From: Desulfohalobiaceae bacterium
GTDB lineage: Bacteria > Desulfobacterota > Desulfovibrionia > Desulfovibrionales > Desulfothermaceae
Assembly: GCA_021737115.1 (NCBI GenBank)
Contig: JAIPER010000260.1
Location: 1 to 5,633, forward strand
Direction: 5' to 3'
Length of the DNA: 5,633 nucleotides
Part shown: in pieces, positions 5,318 through 5,633 of the stretch
Layout of the letters: each line of letters starts with the position of its first letter
Numbering within the stretch: position 1 is the stretch's first letter
Notes under the pieces: generated by a model
Databases searched by the model: none
Seen by the model: only the letters and a program-made list of their open reading frames with translations
What the model was told of the DNA's origin: nothing
Made by a program: the position numbers and the translations under genes

Positions 5318-5633
5318 ATGAACTCTTCGACCTACGTCCGCTGGCTGGAAGAGCTGAACATGGATGATGTCCAGGAAGTCGGCGGCAAAAACGCAGCCCT
5401 GGGGACCATGATACAAGAGCTCAAAGAGGAAGGGATCAGGGTCCCGGACGGCTTCGCCACCACCTCTGAAGCCTACTGGGAGGTCATCCGTTCCAATAGC
5501 CTCGGTGATGTTTTCCAGAACCTTTTTGCTGAGTACGCCTCAGGAAAGCGGTCTCTGACAGAAGTCGGCAAGTCGGTCAGGAATAAGATCCTGGAAGCCA
5601 AATGGCCCCAAGAAATCGAAGCCGAGATCCGCC
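5318..5633 (+). CDS. ppsA: Phosphoenolpyruvate synthase, N-terminal part (cut by window end)
   Basis: PEP synthase (pyruvate, water dikinase) makes PEP from pyruvate and ATP and is the entry to gluconeogenesis when organic acids are the carbon source. The first 105 residues are visible of a protein usually near 800. They carry the start of the ATP-binding domain of the PEP synthase/pyruvate phosphate dikinase family: VRWLEELNMDDVQEVGGKNA, with Lys24 in the GGKN nucleotide-binding motif, then IRVPDGFATTSEAYWEVI. The WLEEL-DV-VGGKNA spacing favours PEP synthase over pyruvate phosphate dikinase, but the domains that would settle it are off the window. The ATG at 5318 follows a perfect AGGAGG (5308-5313) with a 4-base spacer. 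The gene stands apart from the upstream unit behind a terminator and has a long, structured leader, so independent regulation is likely. Confidence 0.92.
   Translation, partial: MNSSTYVRWLEELNMDDVQEVGGKNAALGTMIQELKEEGIRVPDGFATTSEAYWEVIRSNSLGDVFQNLFAEYASGKRSLTEVGKSVRNKILEAKWPQEIEAEIR

Overview
The window looks like the chromosome of a Gram-negative anaerobe, most likely a sulfate-reducing or related Desulfobacterota (Desulfovibrionales-like). The basis is the mix of a rotary V-type ATPase, a phosphorelay with a sigma-54 activator, a PAS-LuxR regulator of a type common in that group, and PEP synthase, at moderate GC. The taxonomic call is inference. All recognised genes are on the + strand.

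Region 1 (1-1513) is the 3' end of a V-type ATPase operon: the C-terminal membrane half of subunit I (cut by the window start), then the complete proteolipid subunit K. The order I-K at the operon end fits the E-A-B-D-I-K arrangement known from chlamydiae and spirochaetes. Subunit K keeps the residues that bind Na+ in the Enterococcus hirae enzyme, so a sodium-pumping machine is plausible.

Region 2 (1583-3720) is a two-gene signalling unit with an ATGA overlap: a stand-alone histidine phosphotransfer (Hpt) protein and a REC-PAS-AAA+-Fis sigma-54 activator. No sensor kinase is present.

Region 3 (3721-5000) appears to be a target of that activator. The 257-base gap holds two related 14-bp palindromic sites 32 bp apart, a perfect 14-bp inverted repeat, and a near-consensus -24/-12 promoter with exact spacing. 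The promoter precedes a PAS-LuxR regulator and an 80-residue conserved protein of unknown function, and the unit ends at an intrinsic terminator. A half-match to the palindromic site also lies upstream of the Hpt gene. The sequence therefore suggests a self-contained circuit: Hpt, activator, sigma-54 promoter, PAS-LuxR plus a small protein.

Region 4 (4921-5633) is a gene-free stretch of about 400 bases followed by the 5' end of PEP synthase (ppsA). The gap holds two hairpins at the end of the previous unit, a 101-nt imperfect hairpin element, a tandem decamer, and a second long imperfect hairpin ending exactly at the ppsA Shine-Dalgarno, with an anti-SD segment in its loop. This suggests RNA-level control of ppsA. 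All structure and operator calls come from reading the sequence by eye and are unverified.
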